The notes under the pieces: model-generated
Told to the model about the DNA's origin: nothing
What the model saw: the letters and a program-made list of their open reading frames with translations, nothing else
Database searches by the model: none
Translations under genes and position numbers: made by a program
Shown here: in pieces, positions 63,901 through 64,000 of the stretch
Position numbering within the stretch: the first letter of the stretch is position 1
Layout: every line of letters starts with the position of its first letter
Assembly (NCBI RefSeq): GCF_029953285.1
Contig: NZ_JASAOI010000063.1
Coordinates: 33,539 to 97,538 of the forward strand
DNA length: 64,000 bases
Origin: Yinghuangia seranimata
GTDB taxonomy: Bacteria > Actinomycetota > Actinomycetes > Streptomycetales > Streptomycetaceae
Direction: 5' to 3'

Positions 63901-64000
63901 AGCCGCGAGCAGCATGAGCGGCGGGCCCCGGGCCGCCCCGCCCCGGGGCCGCCCCGGCCCCGCGGCGGGCCCCCCCCCCCCGCGGCCCACCCCCGCCCGG
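63901..64000. other. GC-only low-complexity stretch at window end
   Basis: The last 100 bases are dominated by short G and C runs, with a run of 12 Cs at 63970-63981. GC-rich hairpins are possible here. No gene is seen. Such a tract at an end may mark a hard-to-sequence region. Confidence 0.6.

Overview
The window is very GC-rich DNA with dense, often overlapping genes (ATGA and GTGA junctions), many GTG and TTG starts, and families typical of Streptomyces and its relatives: an XRE/DUF5753 plus DUF397 pair, DUF574 methyltransferase, DUF6343, DUF5302, ADP-ribosylglycohydrolase and a CBM2-FN3-GH18 chitinase. A chromosome of a Streptomycetaceae-like actinomycete is the best reading. No rRNA, tRNA or CRISPR was seen.

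Layout. 1-0.9 kb: end of a WhiJ-like XRE regulator and its DUF397 partner. 1-7.2 kb: leftward peptide/nickel-type ABC operon (binding lipoprotein, hairpin, two permeases, two ATPases). 7.6-10.7 kb: PAS-GGDEF-EAL protein overlapping a DUF574 methyltransferase. 10.9-13 kb: ADP-ribosylglycohydrolase and a repeat-tailed membrane protein. 13.1-15.5 kb: Lon protease with a HAIR-like (HspR) site. 15.7-16.7 kb: decayed Tn7-like remnant (TnsA-like, possibly TniQ-like). 16.8-17.9 kb: divergent DUF4265 and DUF4279 genes. 17.9-21.6 kb: ArsR-type regulator plus MFS exporter with a clear operator, a GNAT acetyltransferase and a small membrane protein. 21.7-22.85 kb: a gene-free, roughly 1.16 kb imperfect inverted repeat, each arm of which contains its own long palindrome. 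22.9-30.2 kb: secreted serine hydrolase, HdeD-like protein, acyl-CoA ligase, two acyl-CoA dehydrogenases and a small membrane protein. 30.3-34.3 kb: chitinase with its inducible-type promoter, two small membrane proteins and a TnpB-only IS200/IS605-type element. 34.3-40.2 kb: leftward branched-chain amino-acid type ABC operon with two fused genes. 40.5-44.2 kb: spermidine-synthase-like protein, SnoaL-like protein, MFS exporter and Mut7-C nuclease. 44.2-57.8 kb: a large secreted RHS/Hint toxin-like protein, two small genes downstream of it (one a proteasome-like Ntn hydrolase) and a divergent LamG/degenerate SGNH surface protein. 58-64 kb: TetR and LysR regulators, a double Nudix protein, RidA, an LLM flavin enzyme, a cupin and DUF5302.

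How the genes work together. The two ABC operons share a design: a lipoprotein gene first, then a strong GC hairpin, then translationally coupled permease and ATPase genes, which should give excess binding protein. The acyl-CoA ligase faces two coupled dehydrogenases across a promoter with an operator-like repeat, suggesting a small acyl-CoA catabolic unit. The RHS protein and the LamG/SGNH protein diverge from one intergenic region and probably form one surface or secreted system.

The most unusual items are the nested inverted repeat at 21.7-22.85 kb, whose internal stems differ between arms but stay self-complementary within each arm; the RHS locus with its unrecognised C-terminal domain and adjacent Ntn hydrolase; the SGNH domain that has lost its catalytic residues and carries a LamG insertion; and the LivF ATPase fused to a two-helix membrane domain with an internal start site.
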